The position numbers were made by a program, and so were the translations under genes. The notes beneath the pieces are model-generated. The model had not been told where the DNA came from and ran no database searches. It worked only from the letters and a program-made list of their open reading frames with translations. DNA of 64,000 bases from Hydrogenovibrio sp. 3SP14C1 (GTDB taxonomy: Bacteria; Pseudomonadota; Gammaproteobacteria; Thiomicrospirales; Thiomicrospiraceae), in the NCBI RefSeq assembly GCF_029625905.1, contig NZ_JARTLM010000003.1, positions 1 through 64,000 of the forward strand, in the 5' to 3' direction. Each line of letters opens with the position of its first letter. The stretch's first letter is position 1. Positions 54,943 through 64,000 of the stretch are shown in pieces.

Positions 54943-55914
54943 CTAAGGCTTTTTCTTGGCTCGGGGATGCGCTTTGTCATACACCGTGGCTAAATGCTGC
55001 AGATCGAGCTTGGTATAGATCTGTGTGGTCGACAAATTGGCATGGCCTAACATCTCTTGCACCGCCCTTAAATCTCCGCTAGATTCTAACACATGCGTTG
55101 CACAGGCGTGCCGCAATCTATGAGGCGACATTTTGGTGGGTAGCCCCGCTTGCAAGGTTCTTTTATCCAGTTGTGTTTGAATACTTCTGACGCCTAATCG
55201 CTTGCCAAACCGGTTGACAAATACCGCCTGCTCTCCCGGCTTAGCATAGTCAGATCGAATTTCAAGCCAACGATGCAGGGCTTTTTGTGCCGGTTTTCCA
55301 ACAGGCGCATCCCGTTCTTTTTGCCCTTTCCCGAGCACTCGAACCCAACCTGAAGCCACCCCATCCAACCCCGGAGACAAATCCAATTCCACCAATTCTG
55401 ATACCCGTAACCCACCGGAATACAAAATTTCAAAAATGGCTTGATCCCGTACATCTTGCCAGGTTTTAAGCGGCTGTTCCAAGATCAGTCGTGTCAAATC
55501 CACATCCAAACTTTTGGGGAGTGGCTTGGGTTGTTTAGGCGCTTTCAGTCCTTTTGCCGGATTATGAGTGGCTCGACCCTGCTCAATTAAGAAAGTATAA
55601 AAGGCTCGAATGGCCGACAATTGTCGCGCAATACTGCGGGCGGAAATGCCCTGTTGCATCCGAAACGCGATAAAAGCTTGTAACACCGGCAGCTGAATGG
55701 CCTGCCAGTCATCAAACTGATCTAAAAACGCCCAGGCCTGGTGACTTTTAAGGGCTTTTTCGTCTAATGGCTGTTCAAGATACTCCCCTAAATAAAACAC
55801 CAGTAAGCCCATTAAATCTCGCTGATAGTTTGAGATCGTATGCTCGGACTTGTTTTCCAGCTTTAATTGCTTGATAAAGCGTTGATAATCACTCAAAATG
55901 ATGACCTCTGACAT
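54943..55914 (-). CDS. xerC: Tyrosine recombinase XerC
   Basis: Site-specific recombinase resolving chromosome dimers at dif with XerD. 323 residues, slightly longer than usual. N-terminal SAM-like domain (about 10-130) with KSEHTISNYQRDLMGLLVFY; catalytic domain with the Arg in LYSGGLRVSELVELDL, HRLRHACATHVLES with His-x-x-Arg, LGHANLSTTQIYTKLD with His/Tyr nucleophile. The gene carries an in-frame CCAGGCCTGG at 55732-55741 encoding HQAW. Heads the leftward xerC-hslV-yqhA set; in many gammaproteobacteria it follows dapF-DUF484 directly. Confidence 0.93.
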   Translation of the reverse strand: MSEVIILSDYQRFIKQLKLENKSEHTISNYQRDLMGLLVFYLGEYLEQPLDEKALKSHQAWAFLDQFDDWQAIQLPVLQAFIAFRMQQGISARSIARQLSAIRAFYTFLIEQGRATHNPAKGLKAPKQPKPLPKSLDVDLTRLILEQPLKTWQDVRDQAIFEILYSGGLRVSELVELDLSPGLDGVASGWVRVLGKGQKERDAPVGKPAQKALHRWLEIRSDYAKPGEQAVFVNRFGKRLGVRSIQTQLDKRTLQAGLPTKMSPHRLRHACATHVLESSGDLRAVQEMLGHANLSTTQIYTKLDLQHLATVYDKAHPRAKKKP

Positions 55915-55965
55915 GAGTTAAGGCCTTATTTTAAATAAAATTTAACTCCCCTACGTGAGAAAATT

Positions 55966-56637
55966 ATGACACAAACCGTATCTGAAGCCATTAAAGCCCG
56001 ACATTCCGCCCGTGCCTTTTTAGACAAAGCGGTCAATGACAAACAAATTTATCAGATCTTGGAACTGGCGCGTCGAGCACCCTCCGGTGTCAACACACAA
56101 CCTTGGCAAGTTTCCGTGGTCTCCGGCAAAACTAAGCAGACCTTGGAAGCCAAAATGCTGGCACAGTTTAATGCCGGTCAGCGCGGAGAAATGCAGTATC
56201 AATACTACCCAAAAACCTGGGTGCCTCCCTACAAACAACGCCGAGTCGAGACCGGGAAAAAACTTTATGGCGCGCTGAACATCGATCGCGAAGATAAAGA
56301 AAAACAACGCCAGCAATGGGCCGCCAATTACCGAGGGTTTGATGCACCTGTCGTGCTTTTCTTTTGGATGGATAACGTACTTGAAACTGGCTCTTATCTC
56401 GACTATGGCATGTTTTTACAGAACATTATATTGCTTGCTGTGGAACAAGGGCTTGCCACTTGCCCACAAGGTGCATTAGGCGAATACCCAGAGATTGTTC
56501 GACAACCCCTTAACGTTTCTGACAATAAGATTCTGCTTGGCGGTATGGCCATTGGGTATGAAGACAACAACCATCCCGTCAACCAATACCGAACAGATAG
56601 AGAGTCGGTTGAAAGCTTTACCCAATTTTTTGATTAA
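55966..56637 (+). CDS. Nitroreductase family protein
   Basis: FMN-dependent oxidoreductase, 223 residues. VSEAIKARHSARAFLDKAVN near the start is the FMN-phosphate-binding motif; LARRAPSGVNTQPWQVSVVS follows at about 35-55; AVEQGLATCPQGALGEYPEI at about 168 and ILLGGMAIGYEDNNHPVNQY near the end. Native substrate unknown. Reads away from xerC; the symporter gene follows after about 50 bases, possibly co-transcribed. Confidence 0.9.
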   Translation: MTQTVSEAIKARHSARAFLDKAVNDKQIYQILELARRAPSGVNTQPWQVSVVSGKTKQTLEAKMLAQFNAGQRGEMQYQYYPKTWVPPYKQRRVETGKKLYGALNIDREDKEKQRQQWAANYRGFDAPVVLFFWMDNVLETGSYLDYGMFLQNIILLAVEQGLATCPQGALGEYPEIVRQPLNVSDNKILLGGMAIGYEDNNHPVNQYRTDRESVESFTQFFD

Positions 56638-56688
56638 AAAATTCGGTAAAATACGAACACTTTTTAATAACCTTAAGACTTGAAAATA

Positions 56689-57558
56689 ATGACTGCTGAC
56701 TTACTGACCCAGGTAATTTTACCTTTAGCCCTTTTCTTGATTATGTTTGGAATGGGCTTATCTCTTAGACCCGTTGATTTCAAAAATGTATTGGCTGCTC
56801 CCAAAGCAGTTGGAATCGGTCTGGTCGGACAAATGCTTTTGCTACCGTTAATTGCTTTTTTGATTGCCGTGGCTTTCAAGCTACCACCCGAAATTGCGGT
56901 CGGTTTAATGATTATTGCGTTGGCGCCGGGTGGAGCGACCTCGAACATGTTCACTTATTTATCTAAAGGAGACGTATCGCTTTCGATCAGTTTGACCGCG
57001 CTCGTGAGTTTAATTTCCCCTTTCAGCATTCCAATCATCACCGCCTTGAGCATGACTTATTTCATGGGCAACGCCACTGAGTTCAGCTTGCCGATTGTCA
57101 AAACCATACTCCAACTCTTAGTCATTACCGTGATTCCGGTCGCACTCGGTATGTTTGTACTGGCTAAGTGGTCACAAATCGCCGCTAACATTGAACGCGT
57201 ACTGAAAGTGTTCTCGGTTTTCTTTTTATTCTTAATCATTGTTTTGATTGTGTTGAAAAATGCCGACAATATGATGAGTTTCTTTATGCAAGCCGGTTTG
57301 GCGACTTTGGTCTTGAATATTGCGGTCTTGATACTAGGGGTCTATCTTGCGAAATGGGCTAAATTGTCGGAAGCGCAATCCACCTCCATCGGGTTTGAAG
57401 TCGGGATTCAGAATGGAACCTTGGCATTGGTGGTGGCCGGCACTTTAATTGGCAACAGCACCATGATGATTCCTGCGGTGACTTATTCTTTATTGATGTT
57501 CATCACGGGCGCGGCTTTTGCAATGCTGGTCACGCGTCGAAAAAGTCGCACCGCTTAA
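56689..57558 (+). CDS. Bile acid:sodium symporter (BASS) family transporter
   Basis: Polytopic membrane protein of 289 residues with about ten helices. The ATG at 56689 is preferred to an in-frame TTG at 56680. Typical segments: LPLALFLIMFGMGLSLRPVD, LAPGGATSNMFTYLSKGDVS at about residue 80-99 (sodium-binding crossover in BASS proteins), LVSLISPFSIPIITAL and FEVGIQNGTLALVVAGTLIG with the second crossover. Substrates in bacteria range from organic anions to pantoate; not determinable here. Possibly co-expressed with the nitroreductase. Confidence 0.9.
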   Translation: MTADLLTQVILPLALFLIMFGMGLSLRPVDFKNVLAAPKAVGIGLVGQMLLLPLIAFLIAVAFKLPPEIAVGLMIIALAPGGATSNMFTYLSKGDVSLSISLTALVSLISPFSIPIITALSMTYFMGNATEFSLPIVKTILQLLVITVIPVALGMFVLAKWSQIAANIERVLKVFSVFFLFLIIVLIVLKNADNMMSFFMQAGLATLVLNIAVLILGVYLAKWAKLSEAQSTSIGFEVGIQNGTLALVVAGTLIGNSTMMIPAVTYSLLMFITGAAFAMLVTRRKSRTA

Positions 57559-57609
57559 CGGCTTAGGTTCAATCAACTCGGAAACCAGATGATCGTCTTT
57601 TTATAAGCT

Positions 57610-58281
57610 TTAAAACAGGCGTTGTAATCGCGCCGTGATCATCTGCCCCATCACTTTTAAAAAGTAGGTGCCTAACTCTGGGCTAAAACGATCCGTGGTC
57701 GCCCCCAGTGCCAAAGCACCCCACACGCGTTGCTGTCCCAAAGGAATCACGCAAACGGACTGCATGGCTTTATCCGTATGAAACAACCCTTTCTGCCAAC
57801 TATCTTCCAATAAGCCACAAACCGGTTTACCCGGCTGTAAGGTTTCTTTTAAGCTTTTTGACCAGGCTTGGGAAATCCCCAGCTGATTCACGCCATGGAC
57901 TGATTTTTTCGGTACCTCCCACGAAATGATCGTGACCTCTTCCACATTAAACACCTCGTGCATCGCATCATAAACCACATTGACCGCGTCCTGGTCTGAT
58001 TCTGCCGCCAGCAAGGCATAAGAGAGATCATACACCTTATGCAACAAGGCACCGTTTTCACCGGCAATGTCTTTCAGCGTATCCACTTCAACTTGTAAAC
58101 TGTCTCGCTGCTCTCTTAACTGAAACACTTGGCGCTCCAATAAAGAAACCTCATGGCCACTTTTCGGATGCGGAATACTCAACTCATTCAATAAATTTGG
58201 AAATACATGAAAGAATTCACGGTTTCGGTTCAAATAGTTCGCCACATCTTCGGCATGAATATCATTAATCAAGCTGGACAC
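57610..58281 (-). CDS. DUF484 family protein
   Basis: 223 residues, GAF-like fold without known ligand. Starts with GTG (58281) overlapping the dapF stop (TAGTG). N-terminus HAEDVANYLNRNREFFHVFP and LLNELSIPHPKSGHEVSLLE are the family signature, followed by a coiled stretch (QVFQLREQRDSLQVEVDTLK) and the GAF-like part ending GTYFLKVMGQMITARLQRLF. Always found beside dapF and xerC in gammaproteobacteria, which suggests a link to recombination or cell division, unproven. Confidence 0.9.
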   Translation of the reverse strand: MSSLINDIHAEDVANYLNRNREFFHVFPNLLNELSIPHPKSGHEVSLLERQVFQLREQRDSLQVEVDTLKDIAGENGALLHKVYDLSYALLAAESDQDAVNVVYDAMHEVFNVEEVTIISWEVPKKSVHGVNQLGISQAWSKSLKETLQPGKPVCGLLEDSWQKGLFHTDKAMQSVCVIPLGQQRVWGALALGATTDRFSPELGTYFLKVMGQMITARLQRLF

Positions 58282-59132
58282 TAAGCAGGTACTCCTCTTG
58301 CAATTTCCCCATCAAACACATGAACGGCAGGCCCCGTCATCCAGACAGGACTTTCTTTATCACCATTCCATTCAATCTCTAAATCACCACCAGGCAACGA
58401 AACCGTCACCACATCATCCACCTCTCCGAGGTTTCTTAACACCACCATTGCTGCACAAGCTCCAGTACCGCAGGCTAGGGTTTCTGCCGCACCGCGCTCA
58501 TAAACACGTAACTTGATATGTTGACGATCCAACGTTTCGGCAAACCCGACATTCACTCTTTCTGGAAACAGGCGGTGCGATTCAATTTTCTCGCCTACTT
58601 CGGCGACGGGCGCCGCACCTAAATCAGACACCCGTAACACCGCATGCGGATTCCCCATCGACACAGCACCAATTTCAAAACGCTCTCCGTCCACATCCAG
58701 TTCATATTGCTCTGATTCCAACGGCATATCAAACGGCAAGGCTTGCGGTAAAAAATTTGGCGCGCCCATATTCACGCGCACCCAACCTTGTTCGGTAATG
58801 TACAGCACAACCATGCCTGACGCCGTTTCCACTCGTATCTCGGTTTTATCGGTTAAGCCTTTGTCATACACAAACTTGGCAAAACAACGTGCACCGTTGC
58901 CGCACTGTTGCACTTCCGATCCATCGGCATTAAAAATACGATAGCGAAAATCCACATCGGCCTGTGTCGAGTTTTCTACCATCAACAGCTGATCAAACCC
59001 CACGCCAAAATAGCGGTTCGCCCAAAAACGAATTTCTTCTGTCGAAAGCGTAATCGTTTCTTGCGTGGCGTCAATTACCATAAAGTCATTGCCTAAGCCC
59101 TGCATTTTGGAAAATTTTAATAAGTTTGTCAT
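58281..59132 (-). CDS. dapF: Diaminopimelate epimerase
   Basis: Converts LL- to meso-diaminopimelate for lysine and peptidoglycan. 283 residues. [20 protein letters not shown] at the start; the two catalytic Cys are in [15 protein letters not shown] (about residue 75) and [16 protein letters not shown] (about residue 220); [12 protein letters not shown] lies between. Reads leftward into DUF484 with a one-base overlap and is divergent from hslU, the 101-base gap holding both promoters. Confidence 0.96.
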   Translation of the reverse strand: MTNLLKFSKMQGLGNDFMVIDATQETITLSTEEIRFWANRYFGVGFDQLLMVENSTQADVDFRYRIFNADGSEVQQCGNGARCFAKFVYDKGLTDKTEIRVETASGMVVLYITEQGWVRVNMGAPNFLPQALPFDMPLESEQYELDVDGERFEIGAVSMGNPHAVLRVSDLGAAPVAEVGEKIESHRLFPERVNVGFAETLDRQHIKLRVYERGAAETLACGTGACAAMVVLRNLGEVDDVVTVSLPGGDLEIEWNGDKESPVWMTGPAVHVFDGEIARGVPA

Positions 59133-59233
59133 GGTGTTTTGCTGTGCCTTATATCATTCATTACAGTAATTCCTTTATAATAAACGAATTACACCAAAAT
59201 CAAAAACTCAGAATTGAAGGAAACCCGCTTAAA

Positions 59234-60553
59234 ATGATGACACCCAAGGAAATTGTTCACGAATTGGATAGCTATATCGTTGGTCAGGCAGAAGCGAAAA
59301 AATCCGTTGCCATTGCTTTACGTAACCGTTGGCGCAGAATGCAGCTGCCTGAAGAGCTCCGTCAAGAAGTCACCCCGAAAAATATTCTGATGATTGGACC
59401 AACCGGGGTTGGGAAAACTGAAATTGCGCGACGTTTAGCTAAATTAGCCAATGCCCCCTTTATTAAAGTCGAAGCGACCAAGTACACCGAAGTCGGATAC
59501 GTTGGCCGAGAAGTCGACTCGATTATTAAAGACTTAGTCGAAAACGCTATTAAAATGCAGCGTGAACAAGCGATGACAGGCGTTAAAAGCAAAGCCCAAG
59601 ATCTTGCGGAAGAGAAAATTCTTGATGTGTTATTACCGCCTGCGCGTGGTCGCGAAGAAGATAGCTATGAGCACATGTCTGAAACCCGCCAGAAATTCCG
59701 TAAGCGTTTGCGTGAAGGTGAATTAGATGACAAAGAAATCGAAATTGACTTGAATGCTGCGCCACCGAATGTCGAAATAATGGGTGCGCCGGGTATGGAA
59801 GAAATGACCAACCAGCTTCAAGACATGTTTCAAGGGTTGAACCAAGGCAAAAAGAACAAACGTAAACTGCCAATCAAACAGGCGATGAAATTACTCACCG
59901 AAGAAGAAGCACAACGCATTATTGATCAGGAAGATTTGAAAAATAAAGCGATTGAAAACGTTGAACAAAATGGTATCGTCTTTATCGATGAAATCGATAA
60001 AGTTGCCAAACGCCAAGAGGCGTCTGGTGGGGATGTGTCCCGTGAAGGGGTTCAACGTGACCTGCTGCCATTGATTGAAGGCTCTACCGTTGCAACCAAA
60101 TATGGCACCATCAAAACCGACCACATATTGTTTGTGGCGTCGGGGGCTTTCCACTTAGCCAAACCGTCGGATTTGATTCCAGAATTACAAGGCCGCTTGC
60201 CAATTCGAGTAGAGCTTAAGTCGCTCAAAGTAGAAGATTTTATCCGCATTCTCACCGAGCCAAAAGCGGCGTTAACCACACAAGCGATTGAATTGTTGAA
60301 AACAGAAGGCGTCTCAGTCGAATTTACCAAAGAGGGTATTAAGCGTTTGGCTGAAATTGCTTATCACGTGAATGAAACCACCGAGAATATCGGTGCCAGA
60401 AGACTGCACACGGTCATGGAACATTTACTGGAAGAAGTCTCTTTCAATGCGCCGGATTTTGGCAGCGACACAGTAGTGGTTGACGAGGCCTTTGTGAATG
60501 ACCGTCTGGGTGATTTATCACAAGATCAAGACCTTTCTCAATACATCCTATAA
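59234..60553 (+). CDS. hslU: ATP-dependent protease ATPase subunit HslU
   Basis: AAA+ unfoldase of HslUV. The ATG at 59234 is chosen over a far upstream in-frame one because [20 protein letters not shown] is the family start; GAAGGAAA precedes it. 439 residues. Walker [19 protein letters not shown] at about 57, [18 protein letters not shown] (pore loop GYVG), the I-domain about 110-240, Walker [16 protein letters not shown] at about 250, and C-terminal QDLSQYIL that inserts in HslV. It leads hslU-DUF971-ubiE-ubiJ-ubiB but is separated from hslV. Confidence 0.96.
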   Translation: MMTPKEIVHELDSYIVGQAEAKKSVAIALRNRWRRMQLPEELRQEVTPKNILMIGPTGVGKTEIARRLAKLANAPFIKVEATKYTEVGYVGREVDSIIKDLVENAIKMQREQAMTGVKSKAQDLAEEKILDVLLPPARGREEDSYEHMSETRQKFRKRLREGELDDKEIEIDLNAAPPNVEIMGAPGMEEMTNQLQDMFQGLNQGKKNKRKLPIKQAMKLLTEEEAQRIIDQEDLKNKAIENVEQNGIVFIDEIDKVAKRQEASGGDVSREGVQRDLLPLIEGSTVATKYGTIKTDHILFVASGAFHLAKPSDLIPELQGRLPIRVELKSLKVEDFIRILTEPKAALTTQAIELLKTEGVSVEFTKEGIKRLAEIAYHVNETTENIGARRLHTVMEHLLEEVSFNAPDFGSDTVVVDEAFVNDRLGDLSQDQDLSQYIL

Positions 60554-60568
60554 CGTAAAGAGGCATTT

Positions 60569-60961
60569 ATGGCACCCACTCCACAACCCACTGACATCAA
60601 GCTCAAACAAGCCTCACGTCAGTTGGTGGTGACGTTTGACACAGGCGAAACATTTGAATTGCCTTGTGAGTACCTACGAGTTTATTCACAATCAGCTGAA
60701 GTCACCGGACACACCCCCGGACAAGAAGTGTTGCAGGTGGGTAAACGTGCCGTTAATATTGATGCCATCACCCCCGTCGGCAACTATGCGATCAAACTGC
60801 ATTTTGATGACGGACATGACTCGGGTATTTATACCTGGGAATGGCTATACAAACTAGGCAAACATCAAACAGCTTATTGGCAAGACTATTTAAAACGTCT
60901 GCAGCTCGCGGGACATAAACACCCGGATATTGAGCCAACAGACTTAACGCAATTACTGTAG
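60569..60961 (+). CDS. DUF971 family protein
   Basis: 130-residue protein with the gamma-butyrobetaine-hydroxylase N-terminal-like domain: IKLKQASRQLVVTFDTGETF, LPCEYLRVYSQSAEVTGH, AITPVGNYAIKLHFDDGHDS and GIYTWEWLYKLGKHQ. Short DUF971 proteins are found beside hslU/ubiE in gammaproteobacteria and also near Fe-S assembly genes; function unknown. Begins 15 bases after hslU. Confidence 0.92.
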   Translation: MAPTPQPTDIKLKQASRQLVVTFDTGETFELPCEYLRVYSQSAEVTGHTPGQEVLQVGKRAVNIDAITPVGNYAIKLHFDDGHDSGIYTWEWLYKLGKHQTAYWQDYLKRLQLAGHKHPDIEPTDLTQLL

Positions 60962-61006
60962 TTTCGCTTAAAAATTAAGTGAATCCATTTCAACTAGGAC
61001 GTTTTT

Positions 61007-61771
61007 ATGACAACCGAACAGACACAATCCAAAAAAACCATTGATTTTGGTTTCAGCGAAGTCCCGCTAGAAGAGAAAGTTAAAAAGGTCAAAGGGGTGT
61101 TTGATTCGGTCGCCGGCAATTACGACATTATGAACGATGTCATGTCGTTCGGTATTCATCGTTTATGGAAACGCCACGCGATTGAACTCAGCGGCATCCG
61201 CCCAGGCAACGTGGTATTGGATCTGGCGGGTGGCACGGGTGATTTAACGAAAGCCTTTGCCAAACGAGTCGGTAAAACCGGTCGTGTGGTATTGGCAGAC
61301 ATTAATGAAAGTATGGTTCGCGTCGGGCGAGATCGTTTGACCAATGAAGGCATCATCGGCAATGTAAATTACACCATTACCAATGCCGAAGCGTTGACCT
61401 ATCCCGACAATACCTTTGATTTGGTCACCATTTCTTTCGGATTACGCAACGTCACCAATAAAGACAAAGCCCTAGCAGAAATTTATCGCGTGTTGAAACC
61501 GGGTGGACAACTGATGGTGTTAGAATTTTCAAAAGTCACTCAGCCACTGTTAGCCAAGGCGTACGACTTTTATTCATTCAATATCTTGCCTAAAATGGGC
61601 AAACTCATCGCCGATGACGAAGACAGCTATCAATACTTAGCAGAATCCATTCGCATGCACCCCGATCAAGAGACCCTGAAACAGATGATGTTGGAGGCAG
61701 GCTTTGATAAAGCCGAGTACCTCAACATGTCTGAAGGGATTGTCGCTTTGCATCGTGGTTGGAAATACTAA
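61007..61771 (+). CDS. ubiE: Ubiquinone/menaquinone C-methyltransferase
   Basis: AdoMet-dependent C-methylation in ubiquinone synthesis (2-polyprenyl-6-methoxy-benzoquinol). 254 residues. [20 protein letters not shown] at about 26-45, motif [17 protein letters not shown] at about 68, [19 protein letters not shown] and [17 protein letters not shown], ending [12 protein letters not shown]. Stops 12 bases before the ubiJ start. Confidence 0.96.
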   Translation: MTTEQTQSKKTIDFGFSEVPLEEKVKKVKGVFDSVAGNYDIMNDVMSFGIHRLWKRHAIELSGIRPGNVVLDLAGGTGDLTKAFAKRVGKTGRVVLADINESMVRVGRDRLTNEGIIGNVNYTITNAEALTYPDNTFDLVTISFGLRNVTNKDKALAEIYRVLKPGGQLMVLEFSKVTQPLLAKAYDFYSFNILPKMGKLIADDEDSYQYLAESIRMHPDQETLKQMMLEAGFDKAEYLNMSEGIVALHRGWKY

Positions 61772-61782
61772 AAGGAATCGGT

Positions 61783-62403
61783 ATGGACACGTCAGAAAAC
61801 TCACCAGGCCTGGTTAATACATCGTTATCTAAGCTGTTTGAAACCTTGCTTAATCAAGCGATTCAACTGGACGACCAACAAGGTCAAGCCTTTGCCGCTT
61901 GTGATGAAAAAGTCATTCAACTAACGTTGACCGATTTTGCACAAACCTTTTTTCTGATTTATCAAATTCAGCCGGACGGTCACGGTATTTTCAGTGTACA
62001 GAACCATTTAATGGGCAGTCCGGACTGCCACCTCAAGTTTTCTTGTAACGATTGGATTCAAAACCAACCAGCTTACAACATTTCCGGCGATGAAACGGTA
62101 GCCGAAGCATTTATTGAAGCCGTGAAAACCTTAGAAATCGATTGGGAAGAACAACTGTCTAAAGTAACCGGCGATTTAATCGCCTTCAAAGTCGGCTCTA
62201 CGGTTCGACAAGGTCAAAAAACATCGCGGGAAGCCAAACAGAAAATCGGCGAAACGCTCAAAGAATACTTACAGTTTGAAATAGAAGTTCTGCCGACCCA
62301 CTCACAAATCAACCGATTTGCGCACAATGTACAGCAAACCACCCAAGCGGTGGACCAACTGGCTGAACGCATTCAACGCCTGCAAAACACCTCTTCCACT
62401 TAA
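61783..62403 (+). CDS. ubiJ: Ubiquinone biosynthesis accessory factor UbiJ
   Basis: SCP2-domain lipid-binding protein that assists the UbiB/K-containing ubiquinone complex. The ATG at 61783 has AAAGGAA about 8 bases before it and is preferred to an in-frame start overlapping ubiE; 206 residues. The SCP2 fold spans about 15-120 (VIQLTLTDFAQTFFLIYQIQ); the C-terminal helix AHNVQQTTQAVDQLAERIQR is a coiled coil as in UbiJ. A CCAGGCCTGG lies in frame at 61804-61813 (SPGLV). Between ubiE and ubiB as in E. coli. Confidence 0.9.
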   Translation: MDTSENSPGLVNTSLSKLFETLLNQAIQLDDQQGQAFAACDEKVIQLTLTDFAQTFFLIYQIQPDGHGIFSVQNHLMGSPDCHLKFSCNDWIQNQPAYNISGDETVAEAFIEAVKTLEIDWEEQLSKVTGDLIAFKVGSTVRQGQKTSREAKQKIGETLKEYLQFEIEVLPTHSQINRFAHNVQQTTQAVDQLAERIQRLQNTSST

Positions 62404-62416
62404 TTGACGACAGCAC

Positions 62417-64000
62417 ATGAATATCATTAGTAAATCTTTTCGACAACTGACTCGCATCATTAAAATCAATCGCGTTCTCACCCATTATCAAATCGACAAA
62501 TTGGTCCTCAGTGACACCAAATATGCATGGCTGATTGTTGCCAACTTGCTGTTGCCGTGGAACTGGCGCTTTCAATCCAAAGGCAACCGTGGTGAACGCA
62601 TTCGGCTAGCTTTGGAAGAACTTGGTCCAATCTTCATCAAACTGGGCCAGGCGCTTTCCACGCGAAAGGATTTGCTGCCGGAAGACATCTCGGTTGAATT
62701 ACGAAAACTGCAAGACGATTGTCCACCGTTTGACGAGCAGCATTCTATCAGTATCATCGAAAAAGGCCTGAAACGCCCTATCGAAGAAGCATATGCCAGC
62801 TTTGACCCCACACCAATGGCCTCGGCTTCCATTGCACAAGTTCATGCCGCTACCCTTTATGACGGTTCAGAAGTAGTCGTCAAAGTGGTTCGTCCTAACA
62901 TCAAACCGGTAATTGAGCAAGATGTTGCCATCATGAAATCACTGGCGCAATTACTCGAAGCAGCAGTGAAAGAATCGAAGCGCCTACACCCGACCGAAGT
63001 GGTGGAAGAGTTTGAAAAAACCATTCTCGATGAACTGGATATGATGCGAGAAGCCTCCAATGCCTCGCAATTGCGCCGTAATTTTGAAAATTCTGACTTA
63101 CTATACGTGCCTGATATTTATTGGTCTCACACCAATGACAATGTGATGACGATGGAGCGTATTTACGGCATCCGTATTTCTGAAGTCGATAAATTAAAAG
63201 CCGCTAACATTGATTTGACGGATCTGTCGGCAAAAGGCGTCACCATCTTTTTTACCCAGGTGTTCAAACACAATTTCTTCCATGCCGACATGCACCCGGG
63301 TAATATTTTTGTGTTGCCGGATGGACGTTATGCCGCCATTGATTTCGGCATTATGGGCACCCTTAACCCAGAAGACCAACGCTATCTGGCGGAAAACTTC
63401 CTGGCCTTTTTCAATCGTGATTATTTACGTGTGTCCGAGCTCCACATTGAATCCGGCTGGGTGCCGGCCGACACCCGAGTCAACGAATTGGAATCGGCGA
63501 TTCGTTCCGTCTGCGAACCGATTTGGGATCGCCCGTTAAAAGAAATTTCGTTCGGTTTGTTCCTGATGCGCTTATTCCAAACCGCGCGTCGTTTTGGCAT
63601 GGAAGTTCAACCACAGCTGGTGTTGCTGCAAAAAACACTGCTTAACATTGAAGGGCTTGGACGCCAACTGGATGACGAACTCGATTTATGGGATACCGCC
63701 AAACCCTTTTTGGAAGATTGGATGCAAGAACGCGTCGGGCTAAAAAGCCTGGTGAAAAACACCAAAGCCAATCTGCCCTTCTGGATTGAACAGGCACCCA
63801 GCTTACCGGGTTTATTGCACACCAGTTTACAGAAGCTGTCACATGCTAATTTTGACCAGCAATCTGAACAGATTGCCCGCTTAGAGCAACAATTGGCCAA
63901 ACAGCAAAAAGCGGATCGCAATCGCGCCATTGCCGTGCTGTTGTTTGTTATCGCCGCCATTCCAGAGCTGACTCACGTGCCTTACTTAATGCAACAAGTT
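62417..64000 (+). CDS. ubiB: Ubiquinone biosynthesis kinase-like protein UbiB, 3' end missing
   Basis: Atypical protein-kinase-like ATPase of ubiquinone synthesis. The reading frame opens at the ATG at 62417 and is still open at the window end after 528 codons, so only the last ~20-30 residues are missing (E. coli UbiB has 546). Seen: KLGQALSTRKDLLPEDISVE (the KxGQ motif) at about 75, PMASASIAQVHAATL (Ala-rich loop), VVVKVVRPNIKPVI, HADMHPGNIFVL at about 293 and AAIDFGIMGTL (DFG) at about 310. Near the window end a membrane helix starts (RAIAVLLFVIAAIP). It follows ubiJ by 13 bases. Confidence 0.95.
   Translation, partial: MNIISKSFRQLTRIIKINRVLTHYQIDKLVLSDTKYAWLIVANLLLPWNWRFQSKGNRGERIRLALEELGPIFIKLGQALSTRKDLLPEDISVELRKLQDDCPPFDEQHSISIIEKGLKRPIEEAYASFDPTPMASASIAQVHAATLYDGSEVVVKVVRPNIKPVIEQDVAIMKSLAQLLEAAVKESKRLHPTEVVEEFEKTILDELDMMREASNASQLRRNFENSDLLYVPDIYWSHTNDNVMTMERIYGIRISEVDKLKAANIDLTDLSAKGVTIFFTQVFKHNFFHADMHPGNIFVLPDGRYAAIDFGIMGTLNPEDQRYLAENFLAFFNRDYLRVSELHIESGWVPADTRVNELESAIRSVCEPIWDRPLKEISFGLFLMRLFQTARRFGMEVQPQLVLLQKTLLNIEGLGRQLDDELDLWDTAKPFLEDWMQERVGLKSLVKNTKANLPFWIEQAPSLPGLLHTSLQKLSHANFDQQSEQIARLEQQLAKQQKADRNRAIAVLLFVIAAIPELTHVPYLMQQV

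Noticed and set aside
1-64000. tRNA or rRNA genes
   Set aside because: I looked in the intergenic stretches for cloverleaf arms and TTCRA loops and found none that I can support.

Overview
The window looks like chromosome of a chemolithoautotrophic, sulfur-oxidising gammaproteobacterium of the Hydrogenovibrio/Thiomicrospira type. The basis is gene content: form IA RuBisCO (cbbLS) and form II RuBisCO (cbbM) in one locus, each with its own cbbQ/cbbO activase pair, two LysR regulators between them, a beta-carbonic anhydrase, a YeeE/YedE sulfur-compound transporter, and gammaproteobacterial housekeeping operons (accBC, dusB-fis, purHD, ubiEJB). The species assignment is inference; no rRNA is present.

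Layout. 1-1850: accessory edge with the 3' end of a phage DUF1353 gene, an uncharacterised 277-aa gene, a truncated Dam-type methylase and a row of TGTCGCAAA repeats resembling a Tn7/TniA-type transposon end. 1871-7831: a three-gene RND efflux operon on the minus strand (tolC-like, membrane fusion protein, permease). 8135-24836: mostly housekeeping (alpha/beta hydrolase, pdxB, an FNR-boxed DUF302 lipoprotein, fadL-type porin, SDR protein, fxsA, a dsbD with doubled N-terminal domain, aroQ-accB-accC, prmA-dusB-fis-purH-purD, comFB-like). 24981-38678: CO2-fixation block. Form I cbbLS-cbbQ1-cbbO1 plus an unknown 177-aa gene run leftward; two tandem cbbR-type genes run rightward from a shared divergent promoter; then cbbM-cbbQ2-cbbO2 and a carbonic anhydrase. 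38682-43664: a sulfur transporter and an apparently Fur-controlled operon that looks like a flavinylated extracytoplasmic electron-transfer chain (outer-membrane barrel, FMN-binding protein, ApbE flavin transferase, diheme-like membrane protein). 43771-48112: clpB with a heat-shock-type promoter, a DUF218 protein and a flavin reductase. 48215-53719: a complete type II-C CRISPR-Cas locus with a 16-repeat array, cas2, cas1, a ~1035-aa cas9 and a tracrRNA candidate divergent from cas9. 53769-64000: yqhA, hslV, xerC, nitroreductase, bile-acid:Na+ symporter family protein, DUF484, dapF, hslU, DUF971, ubiE, ubiJ and a ubiB that runs off the window.

How it works together. The two RuBisCO modules plus carbonic anhydrase give a CO2-level-responsive Calvin cycle entry, with hairpins between cbbS and cbbQ1 and a decayed terminator between cbbQ2 and cbbO2 that would lower activase expression relative to enzyme. 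In the CRISPR locus each repeat carries a plausible sigma70 promoter, so every spacer can be transcribed by itself, and the tracrRNA DNA sits directly in front of cas9.

A window-wide signal is the 10-bp palindrome CCAGGCCTGG: nine exact copies plus several one-base variants, many forming the stem of intergenic terminators, others in frame inside genes. Chance would give well under one copy, so it behaves like a genome-specific repeated signal. Everything here was read by eye; no database search was possible.
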